From the NCBI RefSeq assembly GCF_013328345.1, contig NZ_JABULX010000015.1, forward strand, positions 35,539 through 99,538: a stretch of 64,000 nt of DNA. Direction: 5' to 3'. The translations under genes were made by a program, and so were the position numbers. Every line of letters begins with the position of its first letter. Within the stretch, counting starts at the first letter, position 1. The notes beneath the pieces are model-generated. The model was not told where the DNA came from. It searched no databases and was given only the letters and a program-made list of their open reading frames with translations. Of this stretch, positions 16,612-26,700 are shown in pieces. Source of the stretch: Marinifaba aquimaris (GTDB taxonomy: Bacteria; Pseudomonadota; Gammaproteobacteria; Enterobacterales; Alteromonadaceae).

Positions 16612-18444
16612 CTAGCCTTTGCTATCAACCCAGTTTTGAATGTTTTGCGCCAAAACGTTTAAAGGCACAGGTCCATTTTGTAGCACCACCTCATGGAATT
16701 GACGAATATCAAACTTATCACCTAATTGCTTACGCGCATCTTCTCGCAACTCTAAGATTTTAATCATACCGATTTTATAAGCGGTTGCTTGACCCGGCAT
16801 CACGATATGTCGTTCAACCATTTTAACAGCGTCTGACTTGGCATTAGGCGTGTTATTTACATAATAATCAATCCCCTCTTCACGCGTCCATTTCATTGCG
16901 TGAATACCGGTATCAACAACTAAACGGCAAGCGCGCCAAAGCTCCATCGCTAAACGTCCAAAATCTGAATAAGGGTCTTCATACATACCAATCTCTTTAG
17001 GCATGTACTCAGTGTATAGTCCCCACCCTTCCGTGTAAGCTGTATAACGACCAAACTTTCTAAATTTAGGCATATTCTCTAGCTCTTGCTGCAATGCAAT
17101 TTGCATATGATGCCCAGGTGCGCCTTCGTGATAAGCAAGTGCCTCCATTTGGTATATTGGCATGGCTTTCATATCGTATAAATTAGCGTAATAAATGCCT
17201 GGGCGTGAGCCATCTTCGGCAGGTCCACTGTAAAAGGCTTTACCAGCGGATTGTTCTCTAAAAGGCTCAACCGCTTTTACTACAAGTTCAGCTTTTGGCT
17301 TAGTGATAAAGAGCTCATCCAAACGCGCTACCATATTATCAATATAAGCCGTCGCTTCTTTCAGATAACGCGCTTTACCTTCAGCGGTATTTGGATAATA
17401 AAATTGCTCATCGGTGCACATAAATTGCATAAATGCTTTTAAATCACCTTCAAAACCGACCTTTTCTTTAATTGCACGCATTTCGTCATGAATACGTGCA
17501 ACTTCAGCTAAACCTATCTCGTGAATTGCTTTTGCTGATAAATCCGTTGTGGTTATTCTAGCCAGTTTAGTTTTGTAAAAAGCGTCACCATCAGGTAGTT
17601 TCCAGACACCATCTTTGGTATCAGCAACTGCCTCTAGTTTTTTAAGATAGGCAACTAGATTACGGTAAGCCGGTGCAAATGAATTCACCATAGCCTGCTC
17701 AGCTTGTTCGACTAATACTTTTTTCTCATGACTTGAAACATCGAGTTTGCTCACTTTTTTCTTGAAGTCAGCAAATATCGTATTATCAGCACCGTTTGAA
17801 ATCGGGGCACCTTTGATAATATTTTCGCCGTTGCGAATAACGTGAGCAAACACAAATTTAGGTGTCATCACACCTTTATCTGCATTAGCTTGTAATAATT
17901 GCTCAACTTGTCTGAAATAATTTGGTAAACCATTTAACCGCGCAATGTAAGCATGAGCATCGGCTACCGAATCTATCTTGTGCTGATTTAACAATAAGGT
18001 AGGAACACTGGTGTGTATTGCATACATTTGATTGACTGGGTAACCGTGGTGACGCCATTTGTCATCTTCAATAGTATTGGCAAGTTTTTGCTTTAATAAA
18101 ATTAAGCTTGTTTGCGTCTGTGCATCTAACTTTGTTTCATCAATTGATTCTAATTTGACTAATTGCGCCTTTGTTAATGCAATGGTTTCATCTTTAAAGC
18201 TATCTGATAAATCATTCCATTTATCATTATCTTTTTTACGACCGAGTGCGGATAAATACTGTGGATATCGATTGACCGACTCTTCCCACATTGCATCAAA
18301 TAATGCATTCGCTTTAGCTGATTCAGCTTGGATAACAGATTGAGAAATTGATTGATTAACTTGGTTATCGGGCTTATTAGTAAGGGTATTGCTGCACGCT
18401 GTGGCCAATAGCACAGCAGTTGCGATTGCGGTTACTCTCAACAT
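16612..18444 (-). CDS. DUF885 family lipoprotein, putative metallopeptidase
   Basis: The ATG at 18444 has a GAGGA site 8 nt upstream and gives a lipoprotein signal 'MLRVTAIATAVLLATACSNT' with a lipobox cysteine at 17. The mature 590-residue part is helical. It carries 'EALAYHEGAPGHHMQ', a histidine-rich motif typical of DUF885 proteins that resembles the zinc site of M32-like peptidases, plus downstream 'YTEGWGLYTEYMP'. It is likely a periplasmic peptidase, but the substrate is unknown. An in-frame extension to 18525 has no ribosome-binding site. Confidence 0.85.
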   Translation of the reverse strand: MLRVTAIATAVLLATACSNTLTNKPDNQVNQSISQSVIQAESAKANALFDAMWEESVNRYPQYLSALGRKKDNDKWNDLSDSFKDETIALTKAQLVKLESIDETKLDAQTQTSLILLKQKLANTIEDDKWRHHGYPVNQMYAIHTSVPTLLLNQHKIDSVADAHAYIARLNGLPNYFRQVEQLLQANADKGVMTPKFVFAHVIRNGENIIKGAPISNGADNTIFADFKKKVSKLDVSSHEKKVLVEQAEQAMVNSFAPAYRNLVAYLKKLEAVADTKDGVWKLPDGDAFYKTKLARITTTDLSAKAIHEIGLAEVARIHDEMRAIKEKVGFEGDLKAFMQFMCTDEQFYYPNTAEGKARYLKEATAYIDNMVARLDELFITKPKAELVVKAVEPFREQSAGKAFYSGPAEDGSRPGIYYANLYDMKAMPIYQMEALAYHEGAPGHHMQIALQQELENMPKFRKFGRYTAYTEGWGLYTEYMPKEIGMYEDPYSDFGRLAMELWRACRLVVDTGIHAMKWTREEGIDYYVNNTPNAKSDAVKMVERHIVMPGQATAYKIGMIKILELREDARKQLGDKFDIRQFHEVVLQNGPVPLNVLAQNIQNWVDSKG

Positions 18445-18788
18445 TGATTCTATCCTCAGTTTAATAGCTTTTAATTCGATGGAGAAAATATAGAGGTTGA
18501 ATAGGAAAAGACAGTAAGCAGACATATTATGTCTATACTGAAAACAGCTGGATTGTATAAATGCCGTTACATCCAGTAAGTGCCTCAGGCACTGTGGCCA
18601 ATATCATTTGAAGTTTATTGCAACACGTCAAACCTGCTGAATAACCTGAATATAAACATTTAGGGTGATTAACCATCGAAAGCGTTAGGTTTTATAACCA
18701 ATTAAAATATTTAGCCATTTATCTGTAAAAAAACCGTAATTAACGCTTGCATAAATCCAAAAAGTCGATAGTATGCGCACCTCATTGA
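18445..18788. other. Intergenic region between DUF885 gene and tRNA array
   Basis: This gap holds the divergent upstream regions of the lipoprotein gene and of the tRNA array. Apart from the tRNA promoter at its right end I see no gene, repeat or clear operator. Confidence 0.6.
18747..18774 (+). promoter_or_regulatory. Sigma-70 promoter of the tRNA-fMet array
   Basis: TTGCAT (18747-18752) and TAGTAT (18769-18774) are separated by 16 nt, followed by a GC-rich discriminator (GCGC). Such discriminators are typical of growth-rate and stringently controlled stable-RNA promoters. The first tRNA begins 14 nt after the -10 element. Confidence 0.6.
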
Positions 18789-18865
<77 letters not shown>

Positions 18866-18932
18866 ATCTTTTTGTATTATCTTTAGATATACAAATCGTA
18901 AATTTAAAAGTTTGCCCTAACAAACATATTGT

Positions 18933-19009
<77 letters not shown>

Positions 19010-19050
19010 AACTTTTAAATTGCTTCTTAAGCTAATATAGCGCCCAATGT

Positions 19051-19127
<77 letters not shown>

Positions 19128-19168
19128 ATTTTTATAATTGTTTATTAGGCTTATATAGCACCCAGTGT

Positions 19169-19245
<77 letters not shown>

Positions 19246-19269
19246 ATCTCACCTACTATCAAAACCTAT

Positions 19270-19887
19270 TTAAAACAACACAATTGCTTTGTACGCTGAT
19301 ATTGCTGCAAATATAAAAAACAACCCTGCACTCATTTGATCAAACAGTTTCTTTGGTACGCGCTTTATCAGTTTGACACCAAAAACAACTGCAATAGCAG
19401 TAGAAGCGATTAATGCCAAAGTCGATGCAATAAAGACCAAGACAGGCATTTGATTGGAAGATAACGCAATAACACTTAATTGCGTTTTATCACCTAGCTC
19501 AGCGAGAACAATTAATAAAAAACTAGAAATGATTGCCTTACCCAGTGTCTTTTTTTCAAATTGATGATCCTCTTCAGGCCCCGCTAAAAGGCAGTGAAAG
19601 CCAAAAAATACAAATAATACACACACCAGTACGGCAAGAACGATATCAGGTATAAAGGTGGAAAGTGTATGACCGAATATAACGGCAATTAAATTTAAAC
19701 AAGCAAAGCCTAAACTTGCCCCTACAAAGACTTCGCTTGGCTTAAATCTCGATGCTAAAGCAATACACATGAATTGACTTTTATCGCCTAACTCAGCAAT
19801 AAATATTAATGTAAAACAAGCGACTAAAACCATTAAATGGCTTAAATCGCCTTGCTCTGTAAAAATAACCGACAACCATTCACTCAT
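19270..19887 (-). CDS. TMEM165/GDT1 (UPF0016) cation transporter
   Basis: The 205-residue protein has six membrane segments in two inverted halves. Each half carries the family signature: 'AELGDKSQFMCIAL' (about 31) and 'AELGDKTQLSVIAL' (about 124). Family members export Mn2+ or exchange Ca2+/H+; bacterial forms such as MneA protect against manganese. It lies 20 nt after the hrpA start region on the same strand and is probably cotranscribed downstream of its own or an upstream promoter. Confidence 0.9.
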   Translation of the reverse strand: MSEWLSVIFTEQGDLSHLMVLVACFTLIFIAELGDKSQFMCIALASRFKPSEVFVGASLGFACLNLIAVIFGHTLSTFIPDIVLAVLVCVLFVFFGFHCLLAGPEEDHQFEKKTLGKAIISSFLLIVLAELGDKTQLSVIALSSNQMPVLVFIASTLALIASTAIAVVFGVKLIKRVPKKLFDQMSAGLFFIFAAISAYKAIVLF

Positions 19888-19907
19888 TTCAGACTACTTC
19901 TTTTAAG

Positions 19908-22900
19908 TTAACTAGCAGTTTGTGCCAACTCTTTTATATAAGCTGAAATACGCTTGGCAGAAATAGGATAGGCAGTACCTAAATTCTGAGCGAACAGTGA
20001 AACTCTAAGCTCTTGAATCATATAAAATAACTGCATGACTTCCGTTGCTTTTGCCCTATCTTGCTTAAGAAGAGAAAGATAAGGTTTGGCCTGCTCCCCT
20101 ACACTCTCTAACACATCGCGATTAAGCCTATCCCGAACAGGGTCGACTGCTAATTTTTCAGCTCGCTTTAAAAGAGCCTGCATATAGCGTTCCAAGTCCT
20201 TTAATTTATCAATGCCATGAAAACAAACAAAACCTTTAAATATCAATGTATCAATCTGTAATTTGATATCAGCATGGGCTTGTATCGTATCAAAGCTCGC
20301 TTTGCCTTTAATTTTCTTTTGGACTTGATTGGCACAGGTCAATACTCGTTCAACTTGCTCTGCAACAGCCAGCACACTATCTGCTAAATTCGTTCGACAA
20401 TAATCTCGCAAGTGTTCAAAGCTCAAGGCATTTCTTGCAGTAATATCTTGTTTGGCAATAAAGTCGAGTAATACCGCTTCAACACAATCTTGAATTAAGT
20501 CAGCTACTTGACCAAAAGGATTAAAATACAAACCTAATTTTGCTTTGTTTGGCAGTTTGTTTTGTAAATGACTCACTGGCGATGGAATGTTCAGACAAAC
20601 CAATCTAACTAGACCTTTTAAGTGAAAATGTTCAGCTAATGTCGCCTCATCAAATAACTTAACAGCAACCGTTTTACCCTCATCATGGAGTGCAGGAAAT
20701 GCCTTGACCTCATAGTTTCCGCGCTTTTGTATATACTCAACGGGTAATTCTACATTTTCAGGCCAAGCGGTTAATCCGTTTTGCTCAATACCTTTTTCGG
20801 CAACTTGGCTTAATGTCTTTTTAACCTTTCCTTGGAGATTTTGTTTCAATAAATCCAGAGACTTACCAAATGCGATAGTTTTATTGTGCTCATCAACAAC
20901 TTTATATGTTGGTGTTAAATGACTAGGAATTTGCGTCAGGTCCCAACTGTCTTTTTCGATTCGTGTACCTGACATTTTTAATAACGCTTTACTGACTGCA
21001 TCGAGCAGTGACGTTTTTTCGTCAAATTCAATCGATTCTAGTACAGCATTAGCATAAGTCGGTGCAGGTACAAAGTTCCTTCTAATCGCCTTTGGTAATG
21101 ACTTAATCAATGCGGTGATCAGGTCGTGACGATAAGCAGGGATGGTCCAATCAAAACCAGCGGGTTTAACCTGATTTAATAAAGGAAGTGGAATAATGAC
21201 ATTAATACCGTCGTCATCTTGATTAGGTTCAAAGACATACTCTAAATTTAAATTGAGGTTACCTTGCTGCCATTTGTCGGGATAATTGAATTTGGTGATC
21301 TTTTCAGCATCGTGCTGCATTAATTCTTCACGTTTAAAGTGAAGATATTGAGGCTGTGTATCGCGTGTTTTGAGCCACCATTTTCTAAAGCTGGCCGTGT
21401 TTGATATATCAGCTGGGATCTTACTCGCATAGTAGAGGAATAAGTCTTCCTCATCAATGAGGATATCACGACGTCTCGCTTTATCTTCTAATAGATTGAT
21501 CTCATCGATGAGTCGATTGTTATCATCAATAAATTTATCTTTGAAGTTAATTTGTCGATTGATTAAGGCTTCACGAATGAATAACTCGTGGCTCAGCTGT
21601 GGATCTATTTTCCCATATTGAACACGTCTACGATTGACGATCGCCAAACCGTATAATTTTTGCGTTTCTAGTGCGATGACAGATTGGCGTTTTTTCTCAA
21701 AATGGGGCTCATCATACGATTTTTTAACTAAATGCTGGGCATAAGGTTCAACCCAGGAGACGTCTATACTGGCATTATTTCGCGCATAAAGTTTACTGGT
21801 TTCAACCAGTTCAGCTGACATGATCCATTTAGGCTGCTTTTTAAATAAGCCAGAACCGGGGAAAACATGAAAACGAGAGTTTCGTGCGCCCAAATAACCA
21901 CGCTCAGTATCTTTCATACCAAGGTGGCTCAATAAACCGGTTAATAAGGACTTATGAATGTCATCATCGCTACCCGGATTAGCATTCAATTCAAACTTAA
22001 GTTCCCTTGCGCTTTGTTTTACCTGGGCGACTAAATCTTGCCACTCACGTAATCTTAAATAACTCAAAAAGCCCTGTTTACAGGCTTTTCTAAATTGGTT
22101 GCCTGTGAGCTTTTGTTGAAGTTCTTTAACATGCTGCCATAAATTCAAATAGCTTATAAAATCTGATTGCTCAGCGAGGTATTTCTCATGAGCCTCATCT
22201 GACTTTTGTTTGAAATCATGTGGGCGTTCACGTGGGTCTTGAATACTTAACCCAGTCACGATCACCATGACTTCATTTAAGCAGTTTAATTGGTTAGCGG
22301 TGATCAGCATTCTTGCCAACCTTGGATCAATTGGCAATTTAGCGATTTGTCTACCTAACTCTGTTAACGTTAAATCACTGTTTTTTTGGCCCTTACCTTT
22401 CCTTTTATTGCGCTTCACCGCACCGAGTTCAAGTAACAAGTTAATACCATCTTGAATACTACGGTTATCTGGGGCTTGAATAAAAGGAAACTTATCAATA
22501 TCGCCCAAACCTAGTGCCAACATTTGAATAATAACGGATGCCAGGTTGGTTCTCAGTATTTCAGGATCAGTAAACTCTGGACGACCATTAAAATCATCTT
22601 CGCTGTACAAGCGGATACAAATCCCTTCAGCAACACGACCACAACGACCTTTACGTTGGTTGGCAGAAGCTTGAGATACGGCTTCTATTGGTAAACGCTG
22701 TACTTTAGTACGATATGAATAGCGAGAAATACGCGCAGTACCGGGATCAATAACATATCGAATGCCAGGCACAGTTAACGAAGTTTCGGCAACATTGGTC
22801 GCTAAAATAATTCGTCTACCGTTAGAACCTTTAAATACCAGGTTTTGTTCTGCAGCTGATAATCGAGCATACAGAGGGAGTATCTGAGAGTGGCGTAACT

Positions 22901-23882
22901 TTCGTTTCTCTAATGCCTGAGCAGTATCACGAATTTCGCGTTCACCGTTTAAGAAGATCAGAATATCACCCGGTCCCTGTGCCTGCAGCTCATCAACAGA
23001 TTCAAAAATGGCGCGCATTTGCTCGTCGTCTTCACCATCAAATTGACCTTTCACTTCAGTTGGATCTTTATAACGCACTTCAACTGGGTAGGTTCTACCG
23101 CTAACTTCAATGACGGGTGCATTGTTGAAGTGTTTTGAGAATCGCTCTACATCAATGGTTGCCGACGTGATGATAATTTTTAAGTCTTTTCTTTTATCAA
23201 TTAATTGCTTTAAATAACCAAGGATAAAATCAATATTTAAACTTCTTTCATGCGCCTCATCTATGATAATGGTGTCATATTGGTTTAAGAATCTGTCGTG
23301 CTGCATCTCAGTTAATAAGATACCGTCAGTCATTAATTTAATATAAGAATTGTCATTAACGTGATCGCTAAATCGAACTTTAAAACCAACTTCTTGACCC
23401 ACTTCACATTTGAGCTCTTCGGCTATACGGTTACAGACACTTCTTGCTGCTAAACGTCTTGGCTGAGTATGGCCAATAAAACCATTGGTGCCGCAACCCG
23501 CTTGTAGACACATTTTAGGTAACTGAGTTGTTTTACCTGAACCCGTTTCACCAGCGATAATCACCACTTGATTATTTTTAATGAGCTCGATGATTTCTTG
23601 TTTTTTACCTGATACCGGTAGATTTTCAGGGTATTCAATATCCGGCAGATTTTGCTGGCGCAATTGGCGCTTTTCAATTGAGGTTTGTAAAGCGAGTAAC
23701 CAATCTATTTCAGCATCTGTAGGGGCACTAATATTTGCATCTTGGGTACGTGCTTGATTTTGCTTTTTCAGAATATTTTGGCGTTGTCTCTTTAACCTAA
23801 ACTTATCTGCTCCGTAGCAATCTTGCATAAATTTGAAATCAGATAGGTATTGATTTATTGATGTTGTCAAAGACTCAGACAA
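19908..23882 (-). CDS. hrpA: ATP-dependent RNA helicase HrpA
   Basis: The 1324-residue DEAH-box helicase is close to E. coli HrpA (about 1300). It has Walker A 'GETGSGKTTQLPK' (about 112), 'DEAHERSLNIDF' (about 208), 'TSATID' and 'QRKGRCGRV'. Helicase-associated, OB-fold and long C-terminal HrpA domains follow. HrpA rescues stalled ribosomes and processes mRNA. The start is a TTG at 23882 with a GGAG site 8 nt upstream; the next in-frame ATG would remove 18 residues. Confidence 0.95.
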   Translation of the reverse strand: MSESLTTSINQYLSDFKFMQDCYGADKFRLKRQRQNILKKQNQARTQDANISAPTDAEIDWLLALQTSIEKRQLRQQNLPDIEYPENLPVSGKKQEIIELIKNNQVVIIAGETGSGKTTQLPKMCLQAGCGTNGFIGHTQPRRLAARSVCNRIAEELKCEVGQEVGFKVRFSDHVNDNSYIKLMTDGILLTEMQHDRFLNQYDTIIIDEAHERSLNIDFILGYLKQLIDKRKDLKIIITSATIDVERFSKHFNNAPVIEVSGRTYPVEVRYKDPTEVKGQFDGEDDEQMRAIFESVDELQAQGPGDILIFLNGEREIRDTAQALEKRKLRHSQILPLYARLSAAEQNLVFKGSNGRRIILATNVAETSLTVPGIRYVIDPGTARISRYSYRTKVQRLPIEAVSQASANQRKGRCGRVAEGICIRLYSEDDFNGRPEFTDPEILRTNLASVIIQMLALGLGDIDKFPFIQAPDNRSIQDGINLLLELGAVKRNKRKGKGQKNSDLTLTELGRQIAKLPIDPRLARMLITANQLNCLNEVMVIVTGLSIQDPRERPHDFKQKSDEAHEKYLAEQSDFISYLNLWQHVKELQQKLTGNQFRKACKQGFLSYLRLREWQDLVAQVKQSARELKFELNANPGSDDDIHKSLLTGLLSHLGMKDTERGYLGARNSRFHVFPGSGLFKKQPKWIMSAELVETSKLYARNNASIDVSWVEPYAQHLVKKSYDEPHFEKKRQSVIALETQKLYGLAIVNRRRVQYGKIDPQLSHELFIREALINRQINFKDKFIDDNNRLIDEINLLEDKARRRDILIDEEDLFLYYASKIPADISNTASFRKWWLKTRDTQPQYLHFKREELMQHDAEKITKFNYPDKWQQGNLNLNLEYVFEPNQDDDGINVIIPLPLLNQVKPAGFDWTIPAYRHDLITALIKSLPKAIRRNFVPAPTYANAVLESIEFDEKTSLLDAVSKALLKMSGTRIEKDSWDLTQIPSHLTPTYKVVDEHNKTIAFGKSLDLLKQNLQGKVKKTLSQVAEKGIEQNGLTAWPENVELPVEYIQKRGNYEVKAFPALHDEGKTVAVKLFDEATLAEHFHLKGLVRLVCLNIPSPVSHLQNKLPNKAKLGLYFNPFGQVADLIQDCVEAVLLDFIAKQDITARNALSFEHLRDYCRTNLADSVLAVAEQVERVLTCANQVQKKIKGKASFDTIQAHADIKLQIDTLIFKGFVCFHGIDKLKDLERYMQALLKRAEKLAVDPVRDRLNRDVLESVGEQAKPYLSLLKQDRAKATEVMQLFYMIQELRVSLFAQNLGTAYPISAKRISAYIKELAQTAS

Positions 23883-23955
23883 AACATAACTCCGAAAATA
23901 CTAATAAAAACGGGCGGATAATAGCAAATTAAGCCCGCATGCGGTATCGGAGGAG

Positions 23956-23996
23956 AATAAAAAAAACGGCATAGGTAACAACGTCTATGCCGCTTT
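23956..23996 (-). terminator. Terminator of the CBS-domain gene
   Basis: CGGCATAG and CTATGCCG form an 8-bp stem with a 10-nt loop. On the minus strand it is followed by eight T, 24 nt after the CBS gene stop. Confidence 0.8.
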
Positions 23997-24019
23997 TGCT
24001 TCAGGAAATATTCGATGAA

Positions 24020-24439
24020 TTAAGATGCCATGTGATAAGCGTCGTGTAGATGGTTGTCAATCGCTACCATAATGTCATGCCTTGTAATAAGGCCTTCGAG
24101 ATAACCATCATCATCAACGACAGGGAAAATTCGCGTTCGATTTTTTGCCATATCTTGTGCTAATTCTAATACTGAGTCATAGGGTTTTACCGTTCTAACA
24201 TCAGCAACCATAAATTGCCCCAGCTTAGCAATGGCCTCACGGTAGTATGTCGACTCTAACATTTTTTGAATACAATCTTGTTCCGAGACAAAGCCAACCA
24301 ATTTGTTTTGTTTATCCACCACTGGACCACCTGACTGGTTTGAGCTTATCAGCAATTCAACCGCTTCAGCCACAGACATATCTTTATGAAACTTGACTGG
24401 GCGAGCTTTCATATAGTCTTCAACTTTGAGTGATTCCAT
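24020..24439 (-). CDS. Tandem CBS-domain protein (139 aa)
   Basis: The protein consists of two CBS domains (about residues 8-65 and 75-132). Each has the usual 'hh..D..L.GhhS/T..D' pattern: 'DKQNKLVGFVSEQDC' and 'DDDGYLEGLITRHDI'. Stand-alone CBS pairs bind adenine nucleotides and act as energy sensors on partner proteins. I chose the ATG at 24439 because GGAGG lies 6 nt upstream. The partner is unknown. Confidence 0.9.
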   Translation of the reverse strand: MESLKVEDYMKARPVKFHKDMSVAEAVELLISSNQSGGPVVDKQNKLVGFVSEQDCIQKMLESTYYREAIAKLGQFMVADVRTVKPYDSVLELAQDMAKNRTRIFPVVDDDGYLEGLITRHDIMVAIDNHLHDAYHMAS

Positions 24440-24656
24440 CTTGACCTCCATCGATCAACAAACAGCGCAAATTTTATTATCTTTTCTGATGATACTTATA
24501 ATGTGTATCGTCTTTCATCGAAAGCTTCGACAAGTCATAAAAAATTAACTTGCCTTAATGTAAGCTTAGCCATTTGCCTTAATTTCGCCTAAAAAAATGA
24601 CGCTTTTTTCTAGATTATTGTGATAGAGTTTTTCAATTGTTTCTAATTGCTTACAA

Positions 24657-26129
24657 ATGGTTGTTTTTATGGTCAAAAATCGACTTATCCAAAACCATAT
24701 CGACTCTGGATTACTTCATACTCATAGCTTTATCAATGGTCAATGGCTAGATACAGGCATGGATACACTGACAGTTTACAGCCCAATTGACCAACAACCT
24801 TTGATTAACCTCTCGCAAGTTTCTGAATCACAGATCACATCAGCAATTGAATCAAGTGTAAAAGCACAACAGAAATGGAAAAAAACACCTGCAAATAGCA
24901 GACGTGAAAAACTAAAAAAATGGTTAGCTTTAATTGAAAAGCACAAAGACGATTTAGCCCAGATCATTAGCCTAGAAAATGGTAAACCGGTTAGTGAAGC
25001 CTTAGTAGAAATAGACTACGGTGCAAGCTACATCGACTGGTTTGCTGATCAAGCAATTCGTATCAAAGGTGATATCTTAGTCAACCAAAACAACCAGCAG
25101 ATTTGGTTAAACAAACAAGCAGTTGGTGTGGTCTATGCCATTACCCCTTGGAACTTCCCAAATGCGATGATCACTAGAAAAGTAGCCCCAGCCTTAGCAG
25201 CTGGCTGTAGCATTATATTAAAACCGTCTGAGCTCACCCCTCTCTCGGCAATTGCTTTAACAACGCTTGCCGATAAAGCAGGTATCGACCCAGGTGTGAT
25301 CACTTTGCTCATATCAAATCACGCCGAACAAGTCAGTCAACAAATCATGGCTGACAAACGGGTTCGAAAAGTCAGTTTTACGGGTTCAACGCGTGTAGGT
25401 AAATTACTTTGCCAACAAGCTGCAAAGACAATGAAACGCACCTCTATGGAACTTGGTGGTAATGCGCCTTTTATTGTTTGCGACGATGCAGATTTAGATC
25501 TCGCTGTAGATGCCGCCATTGCGGCAAAATTTAGAAATGCAGGCCAAGCCTGTGTCGCCGCTAATCGTTTTTACCTGTCACAAACGATTGCCACCACCTT
25601 TACTGAAAAGTTAGTACAAAAGCTTAAAGATCTATTTGAGAATAAGACCGAGCAATCACTGATTATTGGTCCGATGATTACAGAACAGGCTAAAACAAAG
25701 GTACTGAGTTGGATTGAAGCGGCTATCGCACAAGGGGCAAAAAAAGTATATACCGCAAAATGTCGTAATGATGGACAGTATCTAGCACCAACTGTTATTA
25801 ATAATATCAGCTCGGAAATGGCACTTTTTCAGAATGAAATTTTTGCGCCGGTAATAGCAATTACACATTTTGACAAACTAAGCGATGTAATTGCTCAAGC
25901 GAACAATACCGATGCTGGACTTGCAGCATATTGTTTTAGCCAAAATCTTGAAACCATTACACTGCTCAACAACGAATTAGAATATGGCATGGTCGCTATT
26001 AACCAAGGTTCACTTTCAAATGCCATTGCGCCTTTTGGTGGCATAAAAGATTCAGGTTTAGGCCGAGAAGGTAGTGATTATGGCTTAGATGAATACCTAG
26101 ATTTAAAATATACCAACTTAGTTATCTAA
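24657..26129 (+). CDS. NAD(P)-dependent aldehyde dehydrogenase, succinate-semialdehyde type
   Basis: The 490-residue product has catalytic Cys299 in 'NAGQACVAANRF' and general base Glu265 in 'MELGGNAPF'. The cofactor motifs are 'TPWNFPNAMI', 'KPSELTP' and 'FTGSTRVGKLL'. The set best fits succinate-semialdehyde dehydrogenase (GabD/Sad type), which oxidises succinate semialdehyde to succinate. Other short-chain semialdehydes are possible. It is monocistronic here, with no gabT next to it. The start could be the ATG at 24657 or that at 24669; neither has a strong site. Confidence 0.85.
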   Translation: MVVFMVKNRLIQNHIDSGLLHTHSFINGQWLDTGMDTLTVYSPIDQQPLINLSQVSESQITSAIESSVKAQQKWKKTPANSRREKLKKWLALIEKHKDDLAQIISLENGKPVSEALVEIDYGASYIDWFADQAIRIKGDILVNQNNQQIWLNKQAVGVVYAITPWNFPNAMITRKVAPALAAGCSIILKPSELTPLSAIALTTLADKAGIDPGVITLLISNHAEQVSQQIMADKRVRKVSFTGSTRVGKLLCQQAAKTMKRTSMELGGNAPFIVCDDADLDLAVDAAIAAKFRNAGQACVAANRFYLSQTIATTFTEKLVQKLKDLFENKTEQSLIIGPMITEQAKTKVLSWIEAAIAQGAKKVYTAKCRNDGQYLAPTVINNISSEMALFQNEIFAPVIAITHFDKLSDVIAQANNTDAGLAAYCFSQNLETITLLNNELEYGMVAINQGSLSNAIAPFGGIKDSGLGREGSDYGLDEYLDLKYTNLVI

Positions 26130-26155
26130 TAAGACAACTAAGTTTCTTGGTAGAC

Positions 26156-26539
26156 TTAAAGTACAACAAAACCTATATATATAGCTGCGGTAACGCTGAT
26201 AATAAGCAATAAAAACAGGTTGAAACGTTTATAGTCGTTTTTTCGTCTTGCGCGGCAACGAATGATGATAATTTGTATTAATGTAATAGCACTGCAAATC
26301 AGCAGTTGAATAAACAAAAGATTAGTCAGATCTTCATTCCAAGTTGTACGATAAAGATCTTCTAGCCCTTTATATTTAGAATAACCTGGCACATGCTCTG
26401 GTCTGGCAAACTCAAACGTCAATAAACTCGCTAGTAAAATAAGCCAACTCAACACGTTCGTCACATTCAAGCAGGTATGCCAAAAATTGTTGCCCGAACG
26501 CCTTTCTGGTTTACTGGCCTCTTGCTTCACTTTACACAT
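26156..26539 (-). CDS. Three-helix membrane protein, unknown (127 aa)
   Basis: Hydrophobic segments lie at about residues 26-45, 74-92 and 106-125. A basic cytoplasmic loop ('RCRARRKNDYKRF') separates the second and third segments. It is convergent with the aldehyde dehydrogenase gene and divergent from asnS. I recognise no family and see no catalytic motif. Confidence 0.6.
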   Translation of the reverse strand: MCKVKQEASKPERRSGNNFWHTCLNVTNVLSWLILLASLLTFEFARPEHVPGYSKYKGLEDLYRTTWNEDLTNLLFIQLLICSAITLIQIIIIRCRARRKNDYKRFNLFLLLIISVTAAIYIGFVVL

Positions 26540-26700
26540 CCCATAATTAATTATTTGAAATCGACTTTTTAACTTGAGTCTAGCATTTTACAAGGTAACA
26601 TAGCGGATCACTTTATATTAACAATTATAAACGGGTATCTGCTTACCTATTCGAGCACCTACTAGATACCGTCGTAAATATTACTTTGGAGCCCAATTCA